From contig NZ_JAHXBG010000013.1 in the NCBI RefSeq assembly GCF_020103725.1, positions 186,001 through 250,000 of the forward strand: 64,000 nucleotides of DNA, given 5' to 3'. The DNA comes from Hyalangium gracile (GTDB lineage Bacteria; Myxococcota; Myxococcia; Myxococcales; Myxococcaceae). The notes beneath the pieces are model-generated. The model saw only the letters and a list, made by a program, of their open reading frames with translations, had not been told where the DNA came from and did not search any database. The translations under genes were made by a program, and so were the position numbers. This document shows positions 8,529 through 19,662 of the stretch, piece by piece (the first letter of the stretch is position 1; every line of letters starts with the position of its first letter).

Positions 8529-8805
8529 GAGCGTCTCCGATGTGGGGAAGTCTGGCGGCACGCAGTGGAAGCGGCCGTGCACACCCTCAAACGGGCCTCG
8601 CTCGAAAAAGGTCTACGCCCTTTGGAAGACGCCGCGCGCCCGCGCCCACCCGCCCTCACCAGGAGTGCATGGATTGGAGACCTCCCGGGTCTTGACGCAG
8701 GACGCCAGTCTTTTTGAACCCTTGGCCACCTGGCGGGCCTCATCCCACATGGAATTGGGGCTCTGTGACCTAATCGTCATCGGAACCCTTTATATTTCTT
8801 AATCT

Positions 8806-8821
8806 TTCAGTCTTGACTGAA
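8806..8821. promoter_or_regulatory. Perfect inverted repeat, likely operator for the GbsR/MarR regulator
   Basis: The sequence TTCAGTC-TT-GACTGAA is a perfect 7-bp palindrome with a 2-bp centre. It overlaps the candidate -35 box at 8813 and lies 60 bp upstream of a GbsR/MarR-type regulator that heads an efflux operon. Dimeric winged-helix regulators commonly bind such palindromes to repress their own operon; that role is inferred. Confidence 0.6.
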
Positions 8822-8841
8822 CGAACCGAAGAAACTATTTG
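8813..8841 (+). promoter_or_regulatory. Sigma-70-like promoter for the efflux operon
   Basis: TTGACT (8813-8818) matches the -35 consensus at 5 of 6 positions. A 17-bp spacer leads to TATTTG (8836-8841), a weak -10. The operator-like palindrome overlaps the -35 box. The expected transcript start lies near 8848, giving a leader of about 33 nt with AAGGAGG before the ATG at 8881. Confidence 0.5.
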
Positions 8842-8880
8842 AGCACGGCGTTCAACCAACCCAGGGGAAAGGAGGCTGCC

Positions 8881-9411
8881 ATGGAGGTGGATGAGAAGGA
8901 TGGGCTGTGTCTAACAGCCGATGACCAGCGGTTCATCGAAGCGCTGGGACTTCACTTCGAGAACAGGGCGGGCTTCCCTAGGATTGGCGGGCGCATGCTG
9001 GGGCTGCTGATGCTGGCCCCCAAGCCGCTGGCGCTCGGGAGCATCGCCGAGCTGCTCAAGGTGAGCCCCGCCTCGGTGTCCACGAACATCCGGCACTTCC
9101 ACGAGAAGGGTCTGGTCGAGGAGATCGGCCTGCCGGGGGATCGCCGCCACTACTACATCTTCAGCGACTCGGCCTGGGAGCATCGGTTCGAGGACGCCAA
9201 CAAGGGCATCACGGAGTTCCTGCAGATCATGCGCAGCCGCTTGGACTACCTCGGTCGCGAGGAGAGCGCGTGCAAGCAGCGGCTGCTGTCCGCCATCGAG
9301 TTCTTCGACTTCTTCCTGGGCATGCTCACCTCCGCGCGCGAGCGCTGGCGCACCCGCGCCAAGCCGTCCGAGGCGCCCTCCACGCCCGAGCCCTCTCGTT
9401 CCGTTTCCTGA
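8881..9411 (+). CDS. GbsR/MarR family transcriptional regulator
   Basis: A 176-residue winged-helix regulator. The DNA-binding region (residues ~25-95) contains FPRIGGRMLGLLMLAPKPLALGSIAELLKVSPASVSTNIRHFHEKGLVEEI, with the recognition helix in SPASVSTNIRHF and a wing around PGDRRHYY, followed by a long dimerisation helix. The ATG at 8881 has an excellent Shine-Dalgarno sequence (AAGGAGG); an upstream TTG at 8839 is less likely. It is the first gene of an operon encoding a tripartite RND efflux pump, 23 bp before the adaptor gene, and is probably a local repressor acting on the palindrome at 8806-8821. The ligand is unknown. Confidence 0.85.
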   Translation: MEVDEKDGLCLTADDQRFIEALGLHFENRAGFPRIGGRMLGLLMLAPKPLALGSIAELLKVSPASVSTNIRHFHEKGLVEEIGLPGDRRHYYIFSDSAWEHRFEDANKGITEFLQIMRSRLDYLGREESACKQRLLSAIEFFDFFLGMLTSARERWRTRAKPSEAPSTPEPSRSVS

Positions 9412-9434
9412 GTTCTTCTCGAGGTCCCACGCAT

Positions 9435-10559
9435 ATGAATCCACGCTCCCTCTCCCGTCTCCTCCTGATCGGCACGCTGGCCACCACCGCGGGCATGGGC
9501 TGCTCCGAGGCTCGCGCCAACAAGGGCGAGAAGGCTCAGCTGCCCGCGGGGGCCAGCGCCGGCAACGGCCAGCCCACGGTGGGTGTCCGCGCGACGCCCG
9601 CGCTCGACAAGCTGCAGGGGGACGTCGCTCGCGTGACGGGCCAGGTGCGCGCCCGGCTCGAGGCCACGCTCAGCGCTCCGGCCACCGGCACCATCGACAA
9701 GCTGCTGGTGAACGTGGGTGACCGCGTGAAGAAGGGCGCCCCGATGATGGTGCTGGACACCTCCAACATCGCCATCGGCGTGGATCAGGCCGCGGCCGCC
9801 CGCGAGATGGCGAAGGCGGCGCTGGACAACGCCAACACGGAGCTGGAGCGGACCAAGAAGCTCTTCGAGGGCGGCAGCGCGGCCCAGGCCATCCTCGACA
9901 AGGTCCAGGCCGGTCAGCGTCAGGCCGCCGCGGGGTTCTCCCAGGCCGATGCCGCCTGGCGCTCCGCCCAGGAGACGCTGCGTGACCACACCCTGCGCGC
10001 CCCCTTCGACGGGGTGGTGACGGCGCGGATGAAGAACATTGGCGACACGGTGGCGATGATGCCGCCCACGCCCATCTTCATGATCACCAACGTGGACGAG
10101 CTGGAGGTGCGCCTGCCGGTGCCCGAGTCCCTGGCCAGCGCGCTCAAGGACGGCATGAAGCTCAGCGGCCGCGTCATCCCCGGCAACACGCCCTTCGAGG
10201 CCACCGTGCGCACGGTGGGCGCGGTGGTGGACGCCAGCAGCCGCACCGTGGAGGTGCTGGCGGACGTGACGGGCAAGCCGGAGACGCCGCTGCGGCCGGG
10301 CTCGCTGGCGGAGCTGGACTTCTCCCGCAGCGAGGCGCTCGCCGGCCTCTTCCTGCCGTCGCAGGCGCTGCTGAAGGACGACAAGGGCAGCTACGTGTTC
10401 ATCGTCGAGGACGGGCGCCTGGTGCGCCGCGACGTGCAGGCGCTCCCCGTGACGCCGCGCTTCGCCCAGGTGCGCTCCGGCCTGCAGCCCCAGGACAAGG
10501 TGGTGGTGGAGGGTGCCGCCTCCCTGCGTGAGGGGCTCGCCGTGAGCGTGGTGCAGTAA
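9435..10559 (+). CDS. RND efflux pump periplasmic adaptor (MFP) lipoprotein
   Basis: A 374-residue membrane fusion protein linking an inner-membrane RND pump to an outer-membrane TolC channel. The lipobox LATTAGMGC shows it is a lipoprotein. The lipoyl/biotinyl half-motifs are SAPATGTIDKLLVNVGDRVKKG and LRAPFDGVVTARMKNIGDTV, separated by an alpha-helical hairpin (AAREMAKAALDNANTELERTKKLFEGG). The beta-barrel and membrane-proximal domains follow. The gene lies between the regulator and the RND pump with short spacing, so the four genes are one operon. Confidence 0.9.
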   Translation: MNPRSLSRLLLIGTLATTAGMGCSEARANKGEKAQLPAGASAGNGQPTVGVRATPALDKLQGDVARVTGQVRARLEATLSAPATGTIDKLLVNVGDRVKKGAPMMVLDTSNIAIGVDQAAAAREMAKAALDNANTELERTKKLFEGGSAAQAILDKVQAGQRQAAAGFSQADAAWRSAQETLRDHTLRAPFDGVVTARMKNIGDTVAMMPPTPIFMITNVDELEVRLPVPESLASALKDGMKLSGRVIPGNTPFEATVRTVGAVVDASSRTVEVLADVTGKPETPLRPGSLAELDFSRSEALAGLFLPSQALLKDDKGSYVFIVEDGRLVRRDVQALPVTPRFAQVRSGLQPQDKVVVEGAASLREGLAVSVVQ

Positions 10560-10585
10560 CTCAGAGGACCGAACGGGTACATCTC

Positions 10586-13690
<3,105 letters not shown>

Positions 13691-13698
13691 TTCACGGC

Positions 13699-13727
13699 GC
13701 GGGGGACGGAGGTGGCCTCCGCCCCGC
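13699..13727 (+). terminator. Strong hairpin between RND pump and tolC
   Basis: GCGGGG...CCCCGC encloses a second stem GGAGG/CCTCC with a 3-nt loop (tgg). The stem is long and GC-rich but has no following T tract, so it could be a partial terminator, an attenuator or an mRNA-stabilising element setting the pump:channel ratio. Confidence 0.45.
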
Positions 13728-13856
13728 TCCTCCCAGACGGGAAGAGGACTCAGCCGTCCTCCGCGCCCTGAGTGTTTCCGTGGTCTTGGACCTGGACGGG
13801 AGTAGTGTGTCCGCCCTCGTCCCGCAGTACTTCCTCAGACAGGACGAACCGTCTTT

Positions 13857-13916
13857 ATGCGCTTCCACCTGCTGTCTCTCGTCGTGAGTCTCGCAGTGCC
13901 CTGGAGGGTCTCATGA
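13857..13916 (+). other. Small upstream ORF coupled to tolC-like gene
   Basis: ATG at 13857 opens 19 codons (MRFHLLSLVVSLAVPWRVS) ending in a TGA that overlaps the tolC-like ATG as ATGA at 13913-13916. The peptide looks like a signal-peptide core. It may be a translationally coupled leader peptide, or the remains of an alternative N-terminus in another frame. No clear Shine-Dalgarno sits at the usual distance (AGGA is 12 nt upstream), so translation is uncertain. Confidence 0.3.
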
Positions 13917-15301
13917 ACCCCCTTGCCCTCGTTGCCCTCGTCGCCCTGGCCGCGGAGCCAGGCGCCGCGCCCCGGAAGCTGACCTTCCAGGAGGTGCTCA
14001 CCCGGACGGAGTCCCAGAGCCTGGAGCTGCAGGCCGCGCGGGCCCGGCTGGCCCAGGCCCAGGAGCTGTCCTCGAAGGCGTGGAGCGGCTACCTGCCGCA
14101 GATCTCCGCCGGGGCCTCCTATACCCGCAACAATGTCGAGGCTACCTTCGCGCTTCCTACTGGCTACGCCATCCGGGAAGTCGGCGGGCCGACGAGCGAT
14201 GACCCGAACCTGCCGGGCGCGCCCACCAACTTCGCCCTCGTCCCCGTGGGCGTCCAGGAGGTGCCCATCCAGAAGCTGAACCAGCTGGGCGCCCAGGTGC
14301 AGCTCAACCAGGCCATCTTCGCTCCGGCGCTGTGCATGGCCATCAAGAGCGCGGGGATCGCCGAGGACGTGGCGACCCTCAACGTGGAGGCGGCGCGCCG
14401 GGAGATCCTCTTCGGCGCCGCGCAGCTCTACTTCGGCGCGGCGGGGCTGCTGCAGGCCGTCACGGTGCAGGAGCGGCTGCTGGTGGTGTACACCGCGCGT
14501 GAGAAGGACGCGCAGGTGAGCTTCGACGTGGGAGCCCAGCCCAAGGTGGCGCTGCTGCGCGCCCAGATCGACAGGGCCCGCGCCGAGCAGGATCTGCTGC
14601 GCGCGCGCAACTCCTACCTGAGCACCATCCAGGCGCTGGCCACGCTGCTGAACGAGCCGGCGGACTTCGACGTGGTGGTGCCGGAGGAGCCGGTGCTGCC
14701 CGAGGGCATCGAGCAGCTGGAGGCCGCGGTGCAGAAGCGGCCGGACGTGGTGGCGGCGCAGCGGAACATCGAGCTGGCGGAGACGGGGCGCAGCAGCGTG
14801 AAGTGGCGGTACGCGCCCACCCTGGGCCTGTCGGCCGCCTACCGGTGGGCCAACGCGGCGGGCTTCACGGGCCAGAACACCAGCTGGGCCATCACCCTGG
14901 GCCTGCAGTGGGTGCTGTGGGACGGCGGCCTGCGCGAGGCGGAGCTGCGCGAGAGCAGCGCGAAGATTGCCGAGGCCAAGGCCAACGCCAGCGCCGCGGA
15001 GAACCGGGCGCGGGACGAGGTGCGCCGCGGGCTGCTGGACCTGGCCAGCGCGCGCGCCAACCGCCTCAAGGCCGAGGAGCAGCTGCGCCTGGCGCGGGAG
15101 AGCCAGCGCCTGGTGGACGTGAGCTTCAAGGCGGGCACGGCCACGTACCTCGAGGTGACGGACGCCAACACCTCGCTGGCGGCCGCGGAGACGGGGTTCG
15201 TGGGCGAGACGCTCAACGCCTCGCTGGCCGCGCTGCGCGTGCTCAAGGCCGCCGGCATGTTCGCTCCCACGCCTCTGGCGCCGCAGCAGGGCGAGCAGTA
15301 G
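13913..15301 (+). CDS. TolC-family outer-membrane efflux protein
   Basis: A 462-residue outer-membrane channel that completes the tripartite pump. A short leader (MNPLALVALVALAAEPGAAP) precedes two OEP repeats. The first begins LTFQEVLTRTESQSLELQAARARLAQAQELSSKAWSGYLPQISAGASY. The second contains AVQKRPDVVAAQRNIELAETGRSSVKWRYAPTLGLSAAY and ends with the coiled-coil FKAGTATYLEVTDANTSLAAAET. The ATG at 13913 is preceded by GGAGGG. It follows the RND pump after a 222-bp gap containing a hairpin and a small ORF. Confidence 0.88.
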   Translation: MNPLALVALVALAAEPGAAPRKLTFQEVLTRTESQSLELQAARARLAQAQELSSKAWSGYLPQISAGASYTRNNVEATFALPTGYAIREVGGPTSDDPNLPGAPTNFALVPVGVQEVPIQKLNQLGAQVQLNQAIFAPALCMAIKSAGIAEDVATLNVEAARREILFGAAQLYFGAAGLLQAVTVQERLLVVYTAREKDAQVSFDVGAQPKVALLRAQIDRARAEQDLLRARNSYLSTIQALATLLNEPADFDVVVPEEPVLPEGIEQLEAAVQKRPDVVAAQRNIELAETGRSSVKWRYAPTLGLSAAYRWANAAGFTGQNTSWAITLGLQWVLWDGGLREAELRESSAKIAEAKANASAAENRARDEVRRGLLDLASARANRLKAEEQLRLARESQRLVDVSFKAGTATYLEVTDANTSLAAAETGFVGETLNASLAALRVLKAAGMFAPTPLAPQQGEQ

Positions 15302-15316
15302 CTCGAGGTGGTGGCG

Positions 15317-15346
15317 CGGCAGGGAAGCGGATGCCCCTCCCTGCCG
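15317..15346. terminator. Hairpin between convergent genes
   Basis: CGGCAGGGA (15317-15325) and TCCCTGCCG (15338-15346) form a perfect 9-bp stem with a 12-nt loop. It sits 15 bp after the tolC-like stop and 27 bp from the stop of the convergent FAAL gene, so it may serve as a bidirectional terminator. There is no T tract on either side. Confidence 0.5.
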
Positions 15347-15373
15347 TGCCTGGAAGCCAGCGCGCGCCTCTCC

Positions 15374-18300
15374 TCAGTGCGAGTGGCGCGCGCTGGGCGC
15401 CCGTGACGTGCCGCGATCGAGCGCGGCCGTCGCCCGGGCGCTGTCCGCGTGCGCGCAGAGCGTGCGGATCGTCTGCTCGGTCAGCTTCGCCAGGGCGCTG
15501 AGCAGCGCTCCATCCGAAGTCGCGCCGTGCCACAGCAGCTGCGCCTGTCCCGCGGACAGCTGGGCCTCCACCCGCAGCCGCATGGCGCTCACTCCCGACG
15601 GGCCATGCTCGAAGATGGCCAGGGTGCGCAGCGTCTCGCGGCTCGAGGGGGCTCCCTCGTCCTTCAGGTGCAGGCTGAAGTCGGCCGCGGGCAGCGCCGA
15701 GAGCTCGTCGGTGAGAGCCGGGTCCGAGCCGTAGGCGCGCAGGGCGTCGTAGGCGAGGCCTCCCAGCGGTGCCTCCAGCAGCTCCACGTGGGCGTGCCGG
15801 GCCAGCTCCTGCGGAGGCGCCTCCGCCTCGAGGGCGAGCACGGCGGGGAAGGAGTAGTCGAGGTTTCCCAGCATGCGCGAGGCGTCCACCTGGTAGTGGC
15901 TGCTCGTCCGCGCGCTCTGCCGCAGGCTGACCCGCACCGTGGAGCGCTGCACCTGGGAGCGGTAGGCGAACGCGCAGGCGGCCAGCAGGATGGCCTCGCG
16001 GGAGACTTCGTAGAGCGTCGCGGCCCGCTGGAGCGCGGCGGCATCCACGACGGCCAGGGCTCCGGGCGCGGGCGTCGCCGAGGTGCTCGCCGCGGAAGGC
16101 CGCTCCGGGGCGGGCTCCAGCGAGCGACCCAGCCAGTGCGCTCGCGCATCGGTGGCGATCCGGGGGAGCTGGGTCTCGGAGATGAGCTCGAGCACCCAGC
16201 GCGCCAGTGAGCCGCTCTGGGGCGTCATCCGGACACGCCCGCGGGTCCGCGCCTGATCGCACGCCTCCGCGAGATCCGTGGCGAGGATGCGCCAGGAGGA
16301 CTCGTCCAGCAGGGCGGGGTGGCAGGCCACCAGGAGCCAGGGTGGGTTCCGAGTGCCTCGCTCACAGAAGACGAAGGAGACGAGGGCGCCCGTGCACTGG
16401 CCGATCTCCTCGCACAGGCCGCGAGCCATCCCCTCGACCGTCTGCCAGGACTCCTCATCCGAGCGGGCGGTGAGGTCGATCCGCGTCAGCGGCACGGGGC
16501 TCTTCTCGGGGATGATGAGCGCGGACCAGCCCTCGGCCCCGCCCTGAACGGAGCGGGTGAAGCGCAGGCGCAGCGTCTCGTGCGCCGCCCACACGGCGTG
16601 GAGGGCCTCCTCCGCGTGGTGGCCGCGAGTGCCCTCGGGCAGCTCGAAGATCCGGCTGGTGCCGGTGGGGTGCTGGAGGCCTCGGCCCGGTGCATGGACC
16701 GCGTACATCGCGGGCGTCAACGGCACGAGGCCCGTCGGCGTCGGCGCCGAAGCGGGGGGCTCCTGCTGGGGCGCGGCCTCCACGGGGGGCGCGGGCGGAG
16801 GTGGCTCGGCCGGCGCGGCCTCCGGGGTGGGCTCCTCGCCGCGATCGCGCAGGAGCGGCGGGGACGCGATGGACGGGTACGCCGAGCGCACGGCGTTCCG
16901 TGAGACACGCCCCAGCGAGGATCTCGGCAGGGTGCGCGCTCCCACCAGCAGGATCTCGGTGGGCAGCACGCCGTGGCGCTGGTTCACGTTCAGGCGGATG
17001 GCCCGGGTGATGTCCCGGAGCAGGGCCTGCTGCTTCGCGGGCGGAGCCTGGGCCACGTCGCGCGGGGAGACCTCGGCGACGACGAGAAGCTGCTCCTCTC
17101 GCCCCTGCTTGTGCGCGAAGGCCGCGCAGCCGCCGGGCACCAGCGCCGGGTGGCTTGCCTCCACGTCGAACTCGAAGTCGTGCAGCCGCAGATCCTGGCC
17201 CTGCCAGATGATGACGTCCTGGACGCGCCCGGTGACGTACAGCTCGCCGCCCGAGATGGCCCCGAGATCGCCGGTCCGCAGGAAGGCCCGCATGCCGGCG
17301 GCCGAGCCGGACAGCCGTCCGCGGAACGCCTCGGACGTGGTGCCCACCCGGCCCCAGTAGCCATCGGCCACGCTGAGGCCGGTGACCCAGATCTCCCCCA
17401 CCTCCTGCTCGCCGCGCAGCGCGCGCGTGGTGGGGTTGACGATGATCACCTGCACGCTGGACGCCGGGCCGCAGCTCACCAGCTTCGTCGCGGCCCCGCG
17501 GCGCTCGGTGATGCGCTGCTGGGCCAGCGCGTCCACTCCCACGCCGCGCAGGGTAGGGCCGTCCTCGGACCTGCCGCAGGCCACCAGGTAGGTGCACTCG
17601 GCCAGCCCGTACACCGCCCGGAACGTCTTCGGCTGGAACCCGCAGGGCGCGAAGTGCGCCGAGAAGCGCTCCATCGTCTCGGCGCGGATCTGCTCGCCGC
17701 TGGTGAAGGCGACGCGCCAGCGGCTCAGGTCGAGCCCGGCCCGCTCCTCCTCGCTGACGGCGCGCACGCACAGCTCGTAGGCGAAGTCCGGAGCGCCGCT
17801 GATGGTGACGCCGTGGGTGGAGATGGCCTCCAGCCACCGCCGGGGCTGCTGGAAGAAGAGCTGCGGCGCCATCAGCAGCGCGGGGATGCCCGAGAACAGC
17901 GGCTGGAGCACGCCCTCGAGCAGCCCCAGCCCCTGGTGGGTGGGCAGCCACAGGAGCAGCTTGTCCGTGGGGCCATGCCCCAGCCCCCGGCGCAGGGCCT
18001 CGGAGTTGTCCAGGAGGCTGGCGTGGGTCACCCGCACCCCCTTGGGGGTGGCGGTGCTGCCCGCCGTGTACTGCAGGAAGGCGATGGCTCGCGGGTCCAC
18101 GAACGGCGGCGTCCAGTCCGCCGGAGGTCCGGAGGGCGCGGGGGCCTCGGCGGGGATCAGCTCGATGTGGGAGGCCAGGCCGTCAATGGTGAGGCGCTGG
18201 CCTTCCGGGGGGCGCTGCCCACCCACGAGCGCGGCGGCGGCGCCCGAGTCCTGCGCGATGCTGGCCAGCAGGTCCACCCCCGCGCTGGGCGAGTCGAACA

Positions 18301-18628
18301 GCGGCGGCGGCACGGGGACGGCGATCACCCCCGCATAGAGGCAGCCGAAGAGGCTGGTGACGTAGGCGGGGCCCGGCGGCAGGACGATGAGGACGCGCTG
18401 CCCGGACAGCCCGCGCGACTCCAGCTCCATGGCGATGGCGCGCGAGCGCCGATCCAGCTCCGCGTACGAGAGGGTGACGTCCTCGGAAGCCGTGGCGCCC
18501 AGGAAGGTGAAGGCCGCAGCCTGGCCCAGCTCCGCCGCGCGGCGCCGGAGGATGTCCGCGAAGGTCCGCGCATCCTTCCAGACCTGACGAACCCCACCGC
18601 TGCCTGGGGAGTGTGCTTGCTCTTTCAC
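15374..18628 (-). CDS. Fatty acyl-AMP ligase fused to a degenerate condensation-like domain
   Basis: A 1084-residue two-domain protein. Residues ~15-590 are an ANL adenylating enzyme of the fatty acyl-AMP ligase type: the P-loop is FLQYTAGSTATPKGV, followed by SGAPDFAYELCVRAV, RVAFTSGEQIRAETMERF and VYGLAECTYLVACG. A Pro/Ala-rich linker (~600-650) leads to a C-terminal region resembling an NRPS condensation domain (~650-1065). Its HHxxxDG site reads CHPALLDESS near residue 769: the second, catalytic His is replaced by Pro, so normal condensation is unlikely. No carrier domain is present. Family knowledge suggests activation of a fatty acid for transfer to a carrier protein. It starts with GTG at 18628 and is divergent from wzm. 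A link to lipid-modified surface glycan or secondary metabolism is possible but unproven. Confidence 0.8.
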   Translation of the reverse strand: MKEQAHSPGSGGVRQVWKDARTFADILRRRAAELGQAAAFTFLGATASEDVTLSYAELDRRSRAIAMELESRGLSGQRVLIVLPPGPAYVTSLFGCLYAGVIAVPVPPPLFDSPSAGVDLLASIAQDSGAAAALVGGQRPPEGQRLTIDGLASHIELIPAEAPAPSGPPADWTPPFVDPRAIAFLQYTAGSTATPKGVRVTHASLLDNSEALRRGLGHGPTDKLLLWLPTHQGLGLLEGVLQPLFSGIPALLMAPQLFFQQPRRWLEAISTHGVTISGAPDFAYELCVRAVSEEERAGLDLSRWRVAFTSGEQIRAETMERFSAHFAPCGFQPKTFRAVYGLAECTYLVACGRSEDGPTLRGVGVDALAQQRITERRGAATKLVSCGPASSVQVIIVNPTTRALRGEQEVGEIWVTGLSVADGYWGRVGTTSEAFRGRLSGSAAGMRAFLRTGDLGAISGGELYVTGRVQDVIIWQGQDLRLHDFEFDVEASHPALVPGGCAAFAHKQGREEQLLVVAEVSPRDVAQAPPAKQQALLRDITRAIRLNVNQRHGVLPTEILLVGARTLPRSSLGRVSRNAVRSAYPSIASPPLLRDRGEEPTPEAAPAEPPPPAPPVEAAPQQEPPASAPTPTGLVPLTPAMYAVHAPGRGLQHPTGTSRIFELPEGTRGHHAEEALHAVWAAHETLRLRFTRSVQGGAEGWSALIIPEKSPVPLTRIDLTARSDEESWQTVEGMARGLCEEIGQCTGALVSFVFCERGTRNPPWLLVACHPALLDESSWRILATDLAEACDQARTRGRVRMTPQSGSLARWVLELISETQLPRIATDARAHWLGRSLEPAPERPSAASTSATPAPGALAVVDAAALQRAATLYEVSREAILLAACAFAYRSQVQRSTVRVSLRQSARTSSHYQVDASRMLGNLDYSFPAVLALEAEAPPQELARHAHVELLEAPLGGLAYDALRAYGSDPALTDELSALPAADFSLHLKDEGAPSSRETLRTLAIFEHGPSGVSAMRLRVEAQLSAGQAQLLWHGATSDGALLSALAKLTEQTIRTLCAHADSARATAALDRGTSRAPSARHSH

Positions 18629-18868
18629 GGCGTCCTGTCACCCGCGAGGAAAGGTCCGGCGCCTGGGCCCGGGCCTGGACCTCCGAGAATCCATCGAAGG
18701 GCGGGGAGCTGTCCATCCCTTGGAAAAGCAACGGAAAAATCCAATCCTGGGCCCCCCAACGAGGCGTGCGGCCGGAGGGAGCGAGCCCCCCGTGTCGGGC
18801 CTGGCTGCCTGCCTGGAGGGCTCGGGACGCTCGCGGGCCGCCATCCTCTGGTGTAGGGATACCGCCGC

Positions 18869-19648
18869 ATGCTTCGCAACCTCCGAGAACTCTATCAGTA
18901 CCGTGGCCTGCTGCTGAGCCTCACGCAGCGGGAGCTGAAGGCGCGCTACCGCGGCTCGGTGCTCGGGTTCCTGTGGACGTTCCTCAACCCGACGATGCAG
19001 ATGGCGGTGTACTCGCTGCTCTTCTCGGTGTGGATGCGGCAGAAGATCGAGCACTACACGTACTTCGTCTTCATCGGCCTGCTGCCGTGGATCTGGTTCA
19101 CCAGCTCGGTGGTGGGCGGGGCCAGCGCCATCAGCGACCGGCGCGATCTGCTCACCAAGGTGCGCTTCCCGGCGCAGGTGCTGCCGGCCACGATCGTGAC
19201 GACCAACCTGGTGAACTTCCTGCTCGCCGTGCCGCTGCTGCTCCTGCTGGGGCTGGCGCTGGGCCACCCGCTGAGCTGGCACATCCTGCTGTTTCCGCTG
19301 GTGCTGTTCGTCCAGCTCTGGGTGACGCTGGCGCTGGTGTACCTGTTCTCGGCCATCAACGTGGCGTTTCGGGACCTGCAGCAGATCCTCAGCAACATCG
19401 TGACGATGTGGTTCTTCGTCACGCCCATCTTCTACCGGGCGGAGACGCTGCCCGAGCACCTGCGGGAGGTGCTGGTGATGGCCAACCCCATGGCGGTGAT
19501 GGTCACCTCGTACCAGGCCCTGTTCTACGACGGGCGGGTGCCCGCGCTGGCGCCGCTGGCGCTGTGGATGGGCATCGCGGTGGCCCTGCTGTGGGTGGCC
19601 TCCGGCATCTTCGAGCGTCGCCGCGAGGAGTTCGCGGAGATCGTCTGA
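18869..19648 (+). CDS. wzm: O-antigen ABC transporter permease
   Basis: A 259-residue ABC-2 type membrane protein with about six transmembrane segments. It begins MLRNLRELYQYRGLLLSLTQRELKARYRGSVLGFLWTFLNP, a characteristic Wzm/KpsM start, and carries the ANPMAVMVTSYQALFYDG segment near the C-terminus. With the following ATPase it would export lipid-linked O-polysaccharide across the inner membrane. The order permease-ATPase-large glycosyltransferase matches the wzm-wzt-wbgA (rfbABC) locus of Myxococcus xanthus, needed there for O-antigen and normal development. It is divergent from the FAAL gene, and wzt follows after 14 bp. Confidence 0.92.
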   Translation: MLRNLRELYQYRGLLLSLTQRELKARYRGSVLGFLWTFLNPTMQMAVYSLLFSVWMRQKIEHYTYFVFIGLLPWIWFTSSVVGGASAISDRRDLLTKVRFPAQVLPATIVTTNLVNFLLAVPLLLLLGLALGHPLSWHILLFPLVLFVQLWVTLALVYLFSAINVAFRDLQQILSNIVTMWFFVTPIFYRAETLPEHLREVLVMANPMAVMVTSYQALFYDGRVPALAPLALWMGIAVALLWVASGIFERRREEFAEIV

Positions 19649-19662
19649 GCGAGACACCGATC

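Larger units (their letters stand above)
8529..8880. other. Divergent intergenic region (352 bp)
   Basis: This gap separates the VWA gene (-) from the efflux regulator (+). Around 8785-8840 the base composition becomes AT-rich, in sharp contrast to its surroundings. That stretch holds a perfect inverted repeat and a sigma-70-like promoter, listed separately. In the part nearer the VWA gene (8529-8780) I see no clear motif. Confidence 0.6.

Noticed and set aside
4230-8717. Very long open frame (~1495 codons) on the plus strand
   Set aside because: It runs antisense to three well-supported minus-strand genes and in another frame of mvdD; its composition (Arg, Gly, His, Ala-rich) is what high-GC antisense frames produce.
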